Part shown: one piece after another, positions 63,472 through 64,000 of the stretch | How positions within the stretch are numbered: the stretch's first letter is position 1 | Layout: every line of letters begins with the position of its first letter | NCBI GenBank assembly: GCA_019635775.1 | Contig: JAHBYU010000014.1 | Location: 62,001-126,000, forward strand | Reading direction: 5' to 3' | Source: Rhizobiaceae bacterium | Lineage (GTDB): Bacteria > Pseudomonadota > Alphaproteobacteria > Rhizobiales > Rhizobiaceae | DNA: 64,000 nucleotides | The notes under the pieces: model-generated | The model's database searches: none | The model's input: only the letters and a program-made list of their open reading frames with translations | Told to the model about the DNA's origin: nothing | Position numbers and translations under genes: made by a program

Positions 63472-64000
63472 TCAGCCACCGCTCTGCCAGGCCTTCACCG
63501 CATCGATCGGATAGACCAGCATGAGGACGTTGAGCGTGAGGTTGTCCCGGATCAGCCACCCGACGACGACCTCGAACAGGATCGCGATGACCACCGTTAG
63601 CCAGACCGGCAAGCGCGCCGCAAGGAAGAAGCCGAACACCATCCAGAGCGTGTCCGAGACGGAATTGATGACGCTATCGCCGAAATAGTCGAGCGAGATC
63701 GTGGCCTCGCGATAGCGGTTGATGATGATCGGACTGTTTTCCAGAATTTCCCAAGCTGCTTCGAGGAGAATGGCGAAGGAGAGCCGTGTCCAGACTGTGG
63801 AGCGGCGCAGGATCAGCCAGAACAGGAGATAGAACAAGAAGCCGTGGATGATGTGGGAGAAGGTGTACCAGTCGGCGATATGCTGCGAGTTTTCGGAGCT
63901 GACGACAACGCCGTGCCAGAGCTTGACGTAACCGCATTCGCAAATCCAGACATGACCCTGCCAGCGAAGAATGAGCGCCTGCGCCCCGATCAGCAGGACC
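63472..64000 (-). CDS. DUF2585/UPF0314 membrane protein, 5' truncated by window edge
   Basis: The frame continues to the window edge; 175 codons visible. Translating 63838-64000 gives [20 protein letters not shown] then [20 protein letters not shown], matching UPF0314 membrane proteins of rhizobia; the later part has [17 protein letters not shown] and [21 protein letters not shown]-type helices. An ATG at 63837 lies inside a conserved helix and is not the start. Function unknown. Confidence 0.85.
   Translation of the reverse strand, partial: VLLIGAQALILRWQGHVWICECGYVKLWHGVVVSSENSQHIADWYTFSHIIHGFLFYLLFWLILRRSTVWTRLSFAILLEAAWEILENSPIIINRYREATISLDYFGDSVINSVSDTLWMVFGFFLAARLPVWLTVVIAILFEVVVGWLIRDNLTLNVLMLVYPIDAVKAWQSGG

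Noticed and set aside
1-64000. tRNA, rRNA or CRISPR arrays
   Set aside because: No cloverleaf, rRNA or regularly spaced repeat pattern recognised by eye; small RNAs cannot be excluded.

Overview
The window reads as a GC-rich alphaproteobacterial chromosome, most likely Rhizobiales/Hyphomicrobiales (Mesorhizobium/Phyllobacteriaceae-like). This rests on the order of housekeeping genes in the right third (holA, parB, parA, rsmG, mnmG, mnmE, rho, hemJ, hemE // ppsR, maf, aroE, coaE, dnaQ, secB, fxsA, Tim44-like, mltA, Smr, HTH, DUF1402, hslU, DUF2585), on several ABC import operons, on Ku/LigD end joining, and on a short rhizobial-type palindromic repeat. It was assigned by reading alone; no database search was run.

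Layout. (1) 1-1.8 kb: alpha/beta hydrolase fragment, a membrane methyltransferase, a secreted alpha/beta hydrolase. (2) 1.8-12.9 kb: a self-contained accessory unit around one divergent promoter region (10.53-10.71 kb). Leftward run a PotD/PotB/PotC/PotA-type polyamine importer, a GT1-fold glycosyltransferase, a double-cupin protein, an aldehyde dehydrogenase and a PuuA-like gamma-glutamyl ligase. Rightward run a GntR regulator with two winged helices and, translationally coupled to it, a second copy of the same glycosyltransferase. (3) 13-18.6 kb: DUF2934 protein, ligD-ku, an SDR, and an ArsR/SRPBCC pair. (4) 18.7-25.6 kb: a sugar or sugar-acid catabolic block (Gfo/Idh/MocA oxidoreductase, two TIM-barrel isomerases, an enolase-superfamily dehydratase, GntR/FCD regulator, 2-hydroxyacid dehydrogenase). 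(5) 26.5-33.5 kb: an Old Yellow Enzyme and a six-gene carbohydrate ABC transporter operon with two ATPases and a small membrane protein. Blocks 4 and 5 carry the same pair of GntR-type operators. (6) 33.8-42.6 kb: a TetR-controlled accessory block (Tm-1-like protein, PEP-hydrolase-like TIM barrel, cupin, EamA exporter; opposite strand: formamidase-like protein, GNAT, acetylpolyamine amidohydrolase-like protein, M24 peptidase). (7) 42.7-64 kb: the chromosome core around the probable replication origin.

The origin region is the firmest large-scale reading. Genes to the left of about 52.6 kb (mnmG to hemE) point left and those to the right (ppsR to dnaQ) point right. The hemE-ppsR gap holds a perfect DnaA box and a repeated 12-mer, and five parS-like sites (46.1, 48.1 twice, 52.2, 59.1 kb) lie around it with parAB nearby.

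The candidates for undescribed biology are the glycosyltransferase/polyamine-import/gamma-glutamylation unit (1.8-12.9 kb) and the amide/amine block (34.5-42.6 kb). Neither matches a pathway I can name.
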